A DNA stretch of 64,000 bases from Enterobacter sp. SA187 (lineage in GTDB: Bacteria; Pseudomonadota; Gammaproteobacteria; Enterobacterales; Enterobacteriaceae): the NCBI RefSeq assembly GCF_001888805.2, contig NZ_CP019113.1, forward strand, positions 4,278,001 to 4,342,000, given 5' to 3'. Under the pieces are notes generated by a model that ran no database searches, was not told the DNA's origin, and was given only the letters and a program-made list of their open reading frames with translations. The translations under genes were made by a program, and so were the position numbers. Below are positions 26,186 through 35,212 of this stretch, piece after piece. Every line of letters starts with the position of its first letter. The stretch's first letter is position 1.

Positions 26186-26196
26186 GCTATTCTTAA
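26186..26196 (+). promoter_or_regulatory. Sigma-S-type -10 of csiE
   Basis: GCTATTCTTAA matches the sigma-S extended -10 consensus KCTAYRCTTAA at 10 of 11 positions and lies 28 bp before the csiE ATG. csiE of E. coli is a carbon-starvation gene dependent on RpoS and cAMP-CRP. No -35 or CRP site is obvious. Confidence 0.55.
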
Positions 26197-26224
26197 CAAA
26201 AACCCCTAACTGGAGCCAACGCAG

Positions 26225-27502
26225 ATGACCCTTGTGATGACCCCTCCATCTGTCCTCTCCAGCCCACAACGTCGCTGCCATGCTTTTCTGATGTTGTCGT
26301 TGCCCGGACACGCTCTGACGCCCGAAAGCCTTGGCGAACTGAACGGTGTGGATGGTGCCGTCACCCGGCAAGATATAGCCGACACGGGTCTGGAGATCCA
26401 GCGTTATCATCGGCTGAATATCATCACCCAGCCCGATGGCTGTTATCGCATCGAGGGCAGCGTTCTGGATCAGCGGCTGTGCCTGGTGCACTGGCTGCGG
26501 CGTGCGCTGCGCCTGTGCCCGCAATTTATCAACGATCATTTTACCCCGGCCCTGAAAACCGCCCTTAAACAGAGCGAGATTGCCCGTCCGTTGTATGACG
26601 ATACCAATCTCCAGGCGCTGATTAATCTTTGCGCGCGCAATTTGCAGCGCCAGTTTGAATGCCGCGACGTGCAGTTTCTGCGTCTCTATTTACAGTATTG
26701 CCTGCTGCAACATCAGCTTGGCTTTACCCCGGAGTTTAATCCCGTCCAGCAGGCCTGGGCGCAGAGCCGCGCAGAATACCGCGCCGCCCAGGACATTGTG
26801 CGTCACTGGCAACGCCGGGTGGCGAAGATGCCCCACGACAGCGAACACCTGTTCCTGGCGGTGATGTTTATGCTGTTGCGCACCCCGGATCCGCTGCGCG
26901 ACGGGCATCAGCAGGACCTGCGGCTGCGCCGCGCGGTAAACCAGATGATTGGCCGCTTTCATGCACTTTCAGGTATGCGCTTCAGCGATGAGCAGGGGCT
27001 GGCGGATCAGCTCTATATCCATCTGGCGCAGGCGCTGGATCGCAGTCTGTTCGGCATTGGCATTGATGACACCCTGCCGGAGGAGATGCACCGCCTCTAT
27101 CCGCGTCTGATGCGCACCACCACACAGGTAATGGGCGGCATGGAGCAGGAATATGGTCTGCGCTTTAGCCCGGAGGAAACCGGTCTGGTGGCGGTAATAT
27201 TTGGCGCGTGGCTGATGCAGGAGAGCGATCTGCACGAAAAACAGGTGCTGATCCTCACCGGCGACGATCCGCAGCTTGAGCAGGAGATTGAGCTGCAACT
27301 GCGCGAACTGACGCTATTGCCGCTCAATATTAAGCACCTGAGCCTGGCAGCGTTTCAGGAGGAAGGCGCGCCGCGGGAAGTGGCGCTGATCGTCACCCCC
27401 TACGCCACCGCCCTGCCGCTGTTCTCCGCCCCGCTAATCCATGCCGCCGGATCCCTGAGCGAGCAGCAGCAGAGCCATATCCGCGTTATGCTTGAGGGCT
27501 GA
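26225..27502 (+). CDS. csiE: Stationary-phase inducible protein CsiE
   Basis: 425 aa, the E. coli length range. An N-terminal region resembling a helix-turn-helix is followed by PRD-like helical segments (HLFLAVMFMLLRTPDP, LRRAVNQMIGRFHALSG, GLRFSPEETGLVAVIF). E. coli csiE is induced by carbon starvation and stationary phase; its molecular role is unknown, though PRD domains suggest a link with PTS phosphorylation. It is convergent with hcaT and the two coding regions overlap by 17 bp. Confidence 0.93.
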   Translation: MTLVMTPPSVLSSPQRRCHAFLMLSLPGHALTPESLGELNGVDGAVTRQDIADTGLEIQRYHRLNIITQPDGCYRIEGSVLDQRLCLVHWLRRALRLCPQFINDHFTPALKTALKQSEIARPLYDDTNLQALINLCARNLQRQFECRDVQFLRLYLQYCLLQHQLGFTPEFNPVQQAWAQSRAEYRAAQDIVRHWQRRVAKMPHDSEHLFLAVMFMLLRTPDPLRDGHQQDLRLRRAVNQMIGRFHALSGMRFSDEQGLADQLYIHLAQALDRSLFGIGIDDTLPEEMHRLYPRLMRTTTQVMGGMEQEYGLRFSPEETGLVAVIFGAWLMQESDLHEKQVLILTGDDPQLEQEIELQLRELTLLPLNIKHLSLAAFQEEGAPREVALIVTPYATALPLFSAPLIHAAGSLSEQQQSHIRVMLEG

Positions 27503-28625
27503 TGCGCGGACGCAGCACCATTGCCGGTAAGGCCACCAGCGCCATCACCCAGAAAACGCCCTGGTGCAGATGCTGGAACAGGAATCCGGCGAAGACGGTC
27601 ATTACCGCGATGCTGCCGCCCATGGCGACGGCGGAGTAAACCGCCTGTAAGCGGATCACTTCAGCGCCCTGACGGGCGGCGATATAGCGCATGGCCGCCA
27701 GATGGCAGACGGTGAAGGTGCCGCAGTGCAGGATCTGGATCAGCACCAGTCCTGGCAGCGCCGTCGTCCAGCCCATCAACCCCCAGCGCACCACCCCGCA
27801 CACCGCCGAAAGCAGCAGCAGATCGCGGGCGCTCCAGCGGCGGAACAGTTTATTGCTCAGGGTAAAGACCACCACTTCCGCCACCACGCCCAGCGACCAG
27901 AGATAGCCCACCGTTGAGGCGGAATAGCCCGCCTCCTGCCAGTAGATGGCGCTGAAGCCGTAATAGGCGGCGTGCGCTCCCTGTAACAACGATACGCAGG
28001 CCAGAAAACGCCAGCTCTGGCGGATCAGGCTTTTCCACGCCGGCCAGCCTGCGGCCTCCTGCTGGCGGCTTTGTCCCTGCGGCATTACCGTCGGGCGCAG
28101 CAGCATTCCCAGCAGCATGGAGATCAGGCCAAGCGTGAGCATCGCCAGAATCGCCTGATGATCGTACAGACTCACCAGCTTACCGGTCACCGCCGAGCCA
28201 ATCACAAAAGCGATGGATCCCCATACCCGCACCCGGCCATAGTCCATGGTGATCTGCTTTTGCCAGGTGTTGGCGAGCGCATCCGTGAGCGGCACCAGCG
28301 GCGAGAAAAACAGGTTAAAGCCGATCATCACCACCATCAGCCAGGCGACGCTATGTCCTGCCCAGAATGCCAGCGCAAACAGCAGCGTAAGCAATGCCAG
28401 CACCCGCAGCGCGGTAATAAGTCGGGAAGGATCGCTGACGCGCGGGGCGATCAGCAGACTACCAAGGAAGCGTGCCACCAGGCCTGCGCCCAGTAAAATA
28501 CCGATGGTTTCCGGCGTTAAACCGGTGCCCTTGAGCCAGACGCTCCAGAAAGGCAGAAAGATGCCGTAGCTAAAGAAATAGGTGAAGTAGGCGAGCGCCA
28601 GCCAGCGCGTGGAGTGCAGAACCAT
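27486..28625 (-). CDS. hcaT: MFS transporter HcaT (3-phenylpropionate permease)
   Basis: 379 aa, the E. coli length, with 12 hydrophobic segments. The start MVLHSTRWLALAYFTYFF aligns with E. coli HcaT, and AGGAGG lies 5 bases upstream. MFS loop motifs include GSLLIAPRVSDPSRLI and LWSLGVVAEVVVF. HcaT is a putative proton-driven importer of 3-phenylpropionate. In E. coli the hca dioxygenase genes sit beside it; here they are absent and a sugar ABC operon diverges instead, so the transporter is an orphan and its substrate may differ. Confidence 0.9.
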   Translation of the reverse strand: MVLHSTRWLALAYFTYFFSYGIFLPFWSVWLKGTGLTPETIGILLGAGLVARFLGSLLIAPRVSDPSRLITALRVLALLTLLFALAFWAGHSVAWLMVVMIGFNLFFSPLVPLTDALANTWQKQITMDYGRVRVWGSIAFVIGSAVTGKLVSLYDHQAILAMLTLGLISMLLGMLLRPTVMPQGQSRQQEAAGWPAWKSLIRQSWRFLACVSLLQGAHAAYYGFSAIYWQEAGYSASTVGYLWSLGVVAEVVVFTLSNKLFRRWSARDLLLLSAVCGVVRWGLMGWTTALPGLVLIQILHCGTFTVCHLAAMRYIAARQGAEVIRLQAVYSAVAMGGSIAVMTVFAGFLFQHLHQGVFWVMALVALPAMVLRPRISPQA

Positions 28626-29044
28626 GATTTCCTCCTGAATGGTGGCGGTAGTCTGGCGATAAACGGCGGTAAACACAAGTGAGCGCTTAACAGGTTTTTA
28701 ACATCACCGGTAAAAAACCGCCCAGGGCAGGCTTATCGTTTCAGCTCACATATTTGAAACATTCCCGGCGGCTGGTGCGCAGAAATCCGGCAAAAAAACC
28801 GCTTCAACCCATCAAATGATAAACAATTGTTAATTTATAGTTAATAAAAAATCCGAATTTAACAAAGACAGCCTTACTGATTGTGAAGCTAATGTTATTT
28901 TTTAACTATAATTTAACTAAATTAGATCTAAAAAATAACAAAAATGGGCAGTCATCACATTTAAAAAATCTGCGATTCATCCCCTCTTCCCTTCGTTGTT
29001 AATCTCTGTGCGTGACATGCCCGTACCCTACATAAGGTAAAACT
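28626..29044. promoter_or_regulatory. AT-rich divergent intergenic region, hcaT / sugar ABC operon
   Basis: 419 bp without a plausible gene. The stretch 28800-28980 is far richer in A and T than its surroundings, with many TTAAC/TAATTT runs, as in H-NS-bound or promoter regions. It must hold the promoter of the strongly translated binding protein gene (ribosome site AAGGTA before 29045). I saw no clear operator or CRP palindrome. Confidence 0.4.
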
Positions 29045-30028
29045 ATGAAATTCAAACTCGCCTTACTCAGTGCAGCCCTGGTTTCTGTCAGCATGTTGTC
29101 CGGTAACGTTGCGGCGGCGGAAAAGTATGAAATTGCCGTGGTGGCGAAAGTCACCGGCATTCCCTGGTTCAACCGCATGGAAACCGGCGTGAACGACGCC
29201 GCCAAAAAGCTGAATGTGAATGCGTATCAGACTGGCCCTTCCACACCCGATCCTGCCCAGCAGGTGAAGGTGATTGAGGATCTGATCGCCAAGAACGTCA
29301 ACGCCATTATCGTGGTGCCTAACGATGCGAAGGTGCTGGAGCCGGTGCTGAAAAAAGCCCGCGATAAAGGCATTGTGGTGCTGACCCACGAATCCCCGGA
29401 TCAGCAGATCGGCCAGTGGGATATTGAAACCATCGACAGCGAAAAATATGCGCAGGCTAACGTCGATGAGCTGGCGAAAAGCATGGGCGGCAAAGGCGGC
29501 TACGCCATTTACGTGGGATCGTTAACGGTGCCGCTGCATAACGCCTGGGCGGACTACGCCATCAAATATCAGAAAGAAAAATACCCCGAGATGTTTGAAG
29601 TCACCTCCCGCCTGCCGGTGGCGGAAAGCATTGATAAATCCTACTCCACTACCCTGGATCTGATGAAAACCTATCCGCAGATGAAAGGTATTATCGGCTT
29701 TGGCTCCCTTGGCCCAATCGGTGCCGGTCAGGCGGTGCAGAAGAAACGCGCTAAAGAAAAAATGGCGGTTGTCGGTATTGCCATGCCTGCCCAGGCCGCG
29801 CCGTACCTGATGCGCGGCGACATTAAAAAGGCGCTGCTGTGGGATCCGAAAGATGCCGGTTATGCGCTGGTTACCGTTGCCGATCAGCTGTTGCAGGGCA
29901 AGGAAGTGACGCCGGATCTGACCATCGATGGTTTAGGCAAAGCCGATGTGGATATGGACAAAAAAGTGATCCGCTTTAACAAGATCCTCGAAGTCACCAA
30001 AGATAACGCGCAATCACTCGGTTTCTGA
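29045..30028 (+). CDS. Periplasmic sugar-binding protein of an ABC importer (RbsB/LsrB/YphF type)
   Basis: 327 aa. A signal peptide ends at NVAAA before EKYEIAVVAKVTGIPWFN. Typical two-lobe sugar-binding motifs follow: DPAQQVKVIEDLIAKNVNAI, VVPNDAKVLEPVLKKARDKGI and MKGIIGFGSLGPIGAGQAVQ. Length and sequence type fit YphF of E. coli and LsrB more than RbsB. First gene of a six-gene operon with the ATPase, two permeases, an FGGY kinase and a SIS isomerase. The ligand is not known; a pentose, pentulose or similar sugar is inferred from the enzymes. Confidence 0.88.
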   Translation: MKFKLALLSAALVSVSMLSGNVAAAEKYEIAVVAKVTGIPWFNRMETGVNDAAKKLNVNAYQTGPSTPDPAQQVKVIEDLIAKNVNAIIVVPNDAKVLEPVLKKARDKGIVVLTHESPDQQIGQWDIETIDSEKYAQANVDELAKSMGGKGGYAIYVGSLTVPLHNAWADYAIKYQKEKYPEMFEVTSRLPVAESIDKSYSTTLDLMKTYPQMKGIIGFGSLGPIGAGQAVQKKRAKEKMAVVGIAMPAQAAPYLMRGDIKKALLWDPKDAGYALVTVADQLLQGKEVTPDLTIDGLGKADVDMDKKVIRFNKILEVTKDNAQSLGF

Positions 30029-30078
30029 GGCACTCCGCCCGCACCAGGGAAACCGAATAACTAAAACAATTCACACTC

Positions 30079-30096
30079 AGCGCCCGTAAGGGCGCT
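30079..30096 (+). promoter_or_regulatory. Intercistronic hairpin after the binding-protein gene
   Basis: AGCGCCC and GGGCGCT form a 7-bp stem with loop GTAA, between the binding-protein stop and the ribosome site of the ATPase gene. Such hairpins usually raise binding-protein mRNA over that of the downstream transporter genes. Confidence 0.55.
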
Positions 30097-30112
30097 TGCA
30101 GGAGTATTGCCC

Positions 30113-31621
30113 ATGGCAGACACCGCCGCATTTATCTCACTTGAGAATATCAGCAAGCAATTTCCGGGCGTGCTGGCGCTGGATAACGTGAACCTGACGC
30201 TGAAAAAAGGCGAAGTTCACTGTCTGGCAGGGCAGAACGGCTGCGGAAAAAGCACCATCATTAAAGTGATTTCCGGCGTCTACCACCCGGAAAAAGGCGC
30301 GCAGATTATGCTCGACGGCAAGCTGTTCCATCAGCTGACGCCGCAGCTCTCCGCCCATTACGGTATTCAGGTGATTTACCAGGATCTGTCGCTGTTTCCG
30401 AACTTCAGCGTGGCGGAAAACATTGCCGTTAACCGCTATCTGCCGGGGGGCGATATCTGGGTGCGCCGCGGGGCGATGAAAGCCCAGGCGCTGGCCGCCA
30501 TGAAACGCATTGGCGTGGCCCTCGACCCGGATAAAAAAGTCGAAAAACTCTCCATTGCTGACCGCCAGCTGGTGGCGATCTGCCGCGCCATCGCCGCCGA
30601 TGCCCGGCTGGTGATCATGGATGAGCCCACCGCCTCGCTGACGCGCCAGGAGGTGAACGGCCTGCTGCGGGTGGTGAATGAACTGAAAGCGGCGGGCATT
30701 TGCGTGGTCTTTGTCAGCCACCGTCTGGATGAGGTGATGGAAGTGGCAGATCGCATCAGCGTGATGCGCGACGGTAAGCTTGTCGGCACCTGGCCTGCGC
30801 AGGAGCTGGACAGCCACGAGCTGGCGTTCCTGATGACCGGGCAGCGTTTCCACTACAGCCCGCTGCCGGAAAAACCGCCCGCCGATCAGCCGCCGATGCT
30901 GGAATTACGTAACCTGAGCCGCAAAGGAAAATACCAGAACATCGATCTGTCATTACGCAGCGGCGAGATTGTTTCTGTTGTCGGCCTGCTGGGCGCGGGC
31001 CGTACCGAGCTGTGCCTGAGCCTGTTTGGCATGACGCAGCCAGAAAGCGGCGAAATGCTCATTAATGGTCAGCCGGTGCGCCTGCGTAATAATCACGACG
31101 CCATCAGACACGGCATCGGTTATGTGTCGGAAGATCGCCTGACGCAGGGGCTGATCATGGAGCAGTCGATCTATGACAACACCATCGTCACGGTCTTCGA
31201 CAAACTCCATACCCGCAGCGGTCTGCTCGATCATGCCAAAGCGCAAAAGCTGGTAAGCGATCTGATCCGCGATCTGAACATTAAAGTTTCCGATCCACAC
31301 CTGCCGGTGAAAACCCTCTCCGGCGGCAACGCCCAGCGTATCGCCATCGCCAAATGGGTGGCGACTAACCCGCGCATTCTCATCCTGGACTCCCCCACCG
31401 TCGGCGTGGATATCGCCAATAAAGAGGGAATTTATCAGATTGCCCGCGATCTGGCGGAACAGGGTATGGCGGTGCTGATGATTTGCGATGAGATCCCGGA
31501 AGCCTACTACAACAGCCATCGCGTGCTGGTGATGCGCCGCGGCAAGCTGGTCGCTGAATTTAATCCCCATCGCTGTACCGAAGCGGAAATTGCTGAAGTG
31601 GTCGAGGTCATCAATGAATAA
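30113..31621 (+). CDS. Sugar ABC transporter ATP-binding protein (RbsA/YphE type)
   Basis: 502 aa with two fused ATPase halves. The first has Walker A GQNGCGKST, signature LSIADRQ and Walker B LVIMDEPTA. The second has a degenerate P-loop (GLLGAGRTE) but a full LSGGNAQR signature and ILILDSPTVGVD; this asymmetry is normal for the RbsA family. The ATG at 30113 has GGAG eight bases upstream and is preferred to the TTG two codons before. It ends overlapping the first permease start by 8 bp. It energises import of the sugar bound by the upstream protein. Confidence 0.9.
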   Translation: MADTAAFISLENISKQFPGVLALDNVNLTLKKGEVHCLAGQNGCGKSTIIKVISGVYHPEKGAQIMLDGKLFHQLTPQLSAHYGIQVIYQDLSLFPNFSVAENIAVNRYLPGGDIWVRRGAMKAQALAAMKRIGVALDPDKKVEKLSIADRQLVAICRAIAADARLVIMDEPTASLTRQEVNGLLRVVNELKAAGICVVFVSHRLDEVMEVADRISVMRDGKLVGTWPAQELDSHELAFLMTGQRFHYSPLPEKPPADQPPMLELRNLSRKGKYQNIDLSLRSGEIVSVVGLLGAGRTELCLSLFGMTQPESGEMLINGQPVRLRNNHDAIRHGIGYVSEDRLTQGLIMEQSIYDNTIVTVFDKLHTRSGLLDHAKAQKLVSDLIRDLNIKVSDPHLPVKTLSGGNAQRIAIAKWVATNPRILILDSPTVGVDIANKEGIYQIARDLAEQGMAVLMICDEIPEAYYNSHRVLVMRRGKLVAEFNPHRCTEAEIAEVVEVINE

Positions 31622-32603
31622 CGTGCGTCTTTCCCGCCTCGTCGGGCAACATGAGTTCTGGCTGGGGCTGTTAGTTATCGCCCTGATCGTCGGGCTGAGC
31701 GTCAGCACCGATGAGTTTCTTTCGCTGGGCAACCTGACGGATGTCGCCACCAGCTACGCCATTCTGGGCATTCTGGCCTGCGGGCTGTTTGTGGTGCTGA
31801 TTTCCGGCGGCATTGACATCTCTTTTCCGGCGATGACCGCCATCGCGCAGTACGCCATGGCCAGCTGGATGATCGCCCACGGCGGCAACTTTGTGCTGGC
31901 GCTGGCGATGGCCATTGCCGTCGGCCTGCTGCTTGGGCTTATCAACGGCTTTCTGGTCTACTGGTTGCGCGTGCCGGCGATCATCATCACCATCGCCACG
32001 CTCAACGTCTATTACGGTCTGCTGGTCTACGCCACCAAAGGCACCTGGCTGTACGGCTTCCCGGACTGGTTTATGAACGGCATCAACTGGTTCTCCTTTA
32101 CCGCTGCCGACGGCTACGACTATGGCCTGACGCTGCCGCTGCTCTGTCTCGCCGCAGTGATTATATTCACTGCCATTCTGATGAACTACACCCGGCTGGG
32201 CCGCCAGATTTACGCCATGGGCGGCAACCGTGACGCCGCCTCCCGCCTCGGGCTGAATCTGCTGAAGCTGCACTTCTGCGTTTACGGCTATATGGGCATT
32301 CTCGCCGGTATCGCCGCCGTGGTGCAGGCGCAGATCACCCAGTCGGTTGCGCCAAACTCCCTGCTCGGCTTTGAGCTGACGGTGCTGGCCGCCGTGGTGC
32401 TGGGCGGCACCAGCATGACCGGCGGTCGCGGCACGCTGACCGGCACGCTGCTCGGGGTGATCCTGCTGGCCTTCCTGCAAAACGGCCTGACGCTGTTAAG
32501 CGTCTCCTCTTACTGGCACACCGTGTTCAGCGGCACCATTATCCTGATCAGCATCAGCGCGACGGCGTGGAACGAAAAACGCAAACTCGCAGGGGAACTT
32601 TAA
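31614..32603 (+). CDS. Sugar ABC transporter permease 1 (RbsC family)
   Basis: 329 aa with 8 to 10 hydrophobic segments. RbsC-family motifs include LVVLISGGIDISFPAMTAI-like and GGNRDAASRLGLNLLK, and the conserved VLGGTSMTGGRGTLTGTLLG near the C-terminus. The ATG at 31614 overlaps the ATPase stop, giving translational coupling. It differs in sequence from the second permease one base downstream, so the channel is probably a heterodimer. Confidence 0.88.
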   Translation: MNNVRLSRLVGQHEFWLGLLVIALIVGLSVSTDEFLSLGNLTDVATSYAILGILACGLFVVLISGGIDISFPAMTAIAQYAMASWMIAHGGNFVLALAMAIAVGLLLGLINGFLVYWLRVPAIIITIATLNVYYGLLVYATKGTWLYGFPDWFMNGINWFSFTAADGYDYGLTLPLLCLAAVIIFTAILMNYTRLGRQIYAMGGNRDAASRLGLNLLKLHFCVYGYMGILAGIAAVVQAQITQSVAPNSLLGFELTVLAAVVLGGTSMTGGRGTLTGTLLGVILLAFLQNGLTLLSVSSYWHTVFSGTIILISISATAWNEKRKLAGEL

Positions 32604-32604
32604 G

Positions 32605-33558
32605 ATGAAAACCTTCACCCGTTATCTGCCTGGTGATGCCATCATTCGCCTCCAGTGCGTGATCATTATTGTCGTTGCCGTGGTCTTCTCGGCGCTGCTG
32701 GGCAGCCGCTTTTTCAGCGTCGCGAATTTCCAGTCCATCAGTTCGCAGCTGCCGATCCTCGGCATGCTGGCGCTGGGCATGGGGCTGACCATGCTCACCG
32801 GCGGCATTAACCTGTCGATTATTGCCGGTGCTAACGCCTGTTCGCTGGTGATGGCGGCGATTATTGTCAGCCATCCGGATAATCCCCTCTTCTTTATGCT
32901 GGCGCTGCTGGCGGGGCTGGCCGTCGCGGTGGCGATTGGCGTGCTAAACGGCGCGCTCATCGCCTGGGTGGGCGTCTCGCCTATTCTTGCGACCCTCGGC
33001 ACCATGACGCTGATCTCCGGGCTGAACATTCTGTTTTCTAACGGCACGGTGATCTCCGGCTTCCCGGCGGCGATCCAGTATTTAGGTAACGCCACCCTCG
33101 CGGGGATCCCCGTCGCCCTGCTGCTGTTTATTCTTGTAGCCGTGTTGCTGTGGGTGTTACTGGAGCACACGACGCTTGGACGCAGCCTCTATCTGGTCGG
33201 TTCCAACGAGCAGGCGACGCGCTATTCCGGGGTGAATACCGTGCGGGTGCAGATTTCCGTCTACGTGATTTCCGCCCTGCTCGGCTGGGTGGCGGCCATC
33301 CTGATGATGGCGAAGTTCAACTCGGCGAAAGCCGGGTATGGCGAATCCTATCTGCTGGTGACCATTCTTGCCTCGGTGCTTGGCGGCATCAACCCGGACG
33401 GCGGCTTTGGCCGCGTCATCGGCCTGGTGCTGGCGCTGGTGGTGCTGCAAATGCTGGAAAGCGGCTTCAATCTGCTGGGGATCAGCAGCTATCTGACGAT
33501 GGCGCTCTGGGGCGCGGTGCTGATCCTCTTTATTGCCTTACAGAATCGTAAAGCCTGA
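32605..33558 (+). CDS. Sugar ABC transporter permease 2 (RbsC family)
   Basis: 317 aa, again about 9 hydrophobic segments, with MLTGGINLSIIAGAN, NEQATRYSGVNT and SVLGGINPDGGFGRVIGL. It starts one base after permease 1 ends. Two separate permease genes occur in the Lsr and Ytf systems, while the E. coli yph set has only one (yphD). The kinase gene follows after a 16-bp gap. Confidence 0.88.
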   Translation: MKTFTRYLPGDAIIRLQCVIIIVVAVVFSALLGSRFFSVANFQSISSQLPILGMLALGMGLTMLTGGINLSIIAGANACSLVMAAIIVSHPDNPLFFMLALLAGLAVAVAIGVLNGALIAWVGVSPILATLGTMTLISGLNILFSNGTVISGFPAAIQYLGNATLAGIPVALLLFILVAVLLWVLLEHTTLGRSLYLVGSNEQATRYSGVNTVRVQISVYVISALLGWVAAILMMAKFNSAKAGYGESYLLVTILASVLGGINPDGGFGRVIGLVLALVVLQMLESGFNLLGISSYLTMALWGAVLILFIALQNRKA

Positions 33559-33574
33559 TTTCAGGAGAAAAAAG

Positions 33575-35212
33575 ATGGCGAGTTACTTCATTGGTGTGGA
33601 TGTCGGAACCGGAAGCGCCCGCGCGGGCGTGTTTGACCTGAACGGCAGAATGGTCGGCCAGGCGAGCCGGGCCATTGAAATGTATCGCCCGCAGGCGGAT
33701 TTCGTTGAGCAGTCTTCAGACAATATCTGGCAGGCGGTGTGTAATGCGGTGCGCGATGCCATTAACCAGTCGGACGTCAATCCGATCCAGGTGAAGGGGC
33801 TGGGATTCGACGCCACCTGTTCGCTGGTGGTGCTGGACAAAGAGGGCAAGCCGCTGACCGTCAGCCCCTCCGGGCGCAGCGAGCAGAACATTATTGTGTG
33901 GATGGATCACCGCGCCATTACCCAGGCCGACCGCATTAACGCCCTGCACCATCGGGTGCTGGATTACGTCGGCGGCATCATTTCCCCGGAAATGCAGACG
34001 CCAAAGCTGCTGTGGCTGAAACAACACATGCCGAACACCTGGGCTAACGCCGGTTACTATTTTGATTTGCCGGACTTCCTGACCTGGCGCGCCACCGACG
34101 ATGACACCCGCTCCCTCTGCTCCACCGTCTGCAAGTGGACCTACATGGGGCATGAAGATAAATGGGACGGCAGCTATTTCCGTGAGATTGGGCTGGAAGA
34201 TTTACTTGAGCACGACGCGGAAAAAATTGGCCGCTATGTGAAAACCATGGGCGAACCGCTCGGCCACGGCCTGACGCCGCGCGCCGCCAGCGAAATGGGG
34301 CTGATCCCGGGCACGGCGGTCAGCGTGTCGATTATAGATGCCCACGCCGGTACGCTCGGTACGCTGGGCGCCTGTGGCGTGTCAGGGGAAGTGGCGGATT
34401 TTGATCGCCGCGTGGCGCTGATCGGCGGGACTTCCACCGGGCATATGGCTATCTCGAAAGCGCCGCGTTTTATCGGCGGCGTCTGGGGGCCGTACTATTC
34501 GGCGGTGCTGCCTGGCTACTGGCTGAACGAAGGCGGCCAGTCGGCGACAGGCGCGCTTATCGATCATGTGATCCAGTCGCATCCCTGCTATGAAACGCTG
34601 CTGGCGCAGGCAAAAACCCAGGGGCAGACCATTTATGAACTGCTGAATGCCCTGCTGCGTAAAATGGCGGGCGAGCCGGAAAACATCGCCTTTCTGACCC
34701 GCGATATGCATATCCTCCCCTACTTCCACGGCAACCGCTCGCCGCGCGCTAATCCGACGCTCACCGGGGCGATCACCGGCCTGAAGCTTTCCCGCACGCC
34801 CGAGGACATGGCGCTGCAATATCTGGCGACCATTCAGGCGATTGCGCTGGGCACCCGCCATATTATTGAAACCATGAATCAGACCGGTTACGCCATTGAT
34901 ACCGTGATGGCCAGCGGCGGCGGCACCAAAAATCCGGTGTTCGTGCAGGAGCACGCCAACGCCACTGGCTGCGCCATGCTGTTACCGGAAGAGAGTGAAG
35001 CCATGCTGCTGGGCAGTGCGATGATGGGCACCGTGGCCGCAGGCGTCTTCGACAGCTTCCCGGAGGCGATGTCAGTGATGAGCCGTATCGGTAAAACGGT
35101 GACGCCGCAAACCAACCGTATCAAGCAGTATTACGATCGTAAATATCAGGTGTTCCATGAGATGTACCTCGATCATATGAAATACCGTCAGTTGATGCAG
35201 GAGGTTGAATGA
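33575..35212 (+). CDS. FGGY-family carbohydrate kinase, probable D-ribulokinase type
   Basis: 545 aa. The N-terminal ATPase-fold motif is FIGVDVGTGSARAGVFD. TCSLVVLD is the short motif reported for the D-ribulose kinase branch (yeast YDR109C, human FGGY), and WMDHRA and SIIDAHAGTLGTLG also fit that group. The C-terminal half has GGGTKNPVFVQEHA and GSAMMGTVAAG. It would use ATP to make a sugar 5-phosphate in the cytoplasm. The ATG at 33575 has AGGAG 7 bases upstream. It overlaps the SIS gene by 4 bp (ATGA). Specificity is inferred; ribitol or other pentitols are alternatives. Confidence 0.85.
   Translation: MASYFIGVDVGTGSARAGVFDLNGRMVGQASRAIEMYRPQADFVEQSSDNIWQAVCNAVRDAINQSDVNPIQVKGLGFDATCSLVVLDKEGKPLTVSPSGRSEQNIIVWMDHRAITQADRINALHHRVLDYVGGIISPEMQTPKLLWLKQHMPNTWANAGYYFDLPDFLTWRATDDDTRSLCSTVCKWTYMGHEDKWDGSYFREIGLEDLLEHDAEKIGRYVKTMGEPLGHGLTPRAASEMGLIPGTAVSVSIIDAHAGTLGTLGACGVSGEVADFDRRVALIGGTSTGHMAISKAPRFIGGVWGPYYSAVLPGYWLNEGGQSATGALIDHVIQSHPCYETLLAQAKTQGQTIYELLNALLRKMAGEPENIAFLTRDMHILPYFHGNRSPRANPTLTGAITGLKLSRTPEDMALQYLATIQAIALGTRHIIETMNQTGYAIDTVMASGGGTKNPVFVQEHANATGCAMLLPEESEAMLLGSAMMGTVAAGVFDSFPEAMSVMSRIGKTVTPQTNRIKQYYDRKYQVFHEMYLDHMKYRQLMQEVE

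Noticed and set aside
28626..29044. CRP site in front of the sugar operon
   Set aside because: Only isolated half-sites (TGTGA near 28880, TCACA near 28957) without correct spacing.
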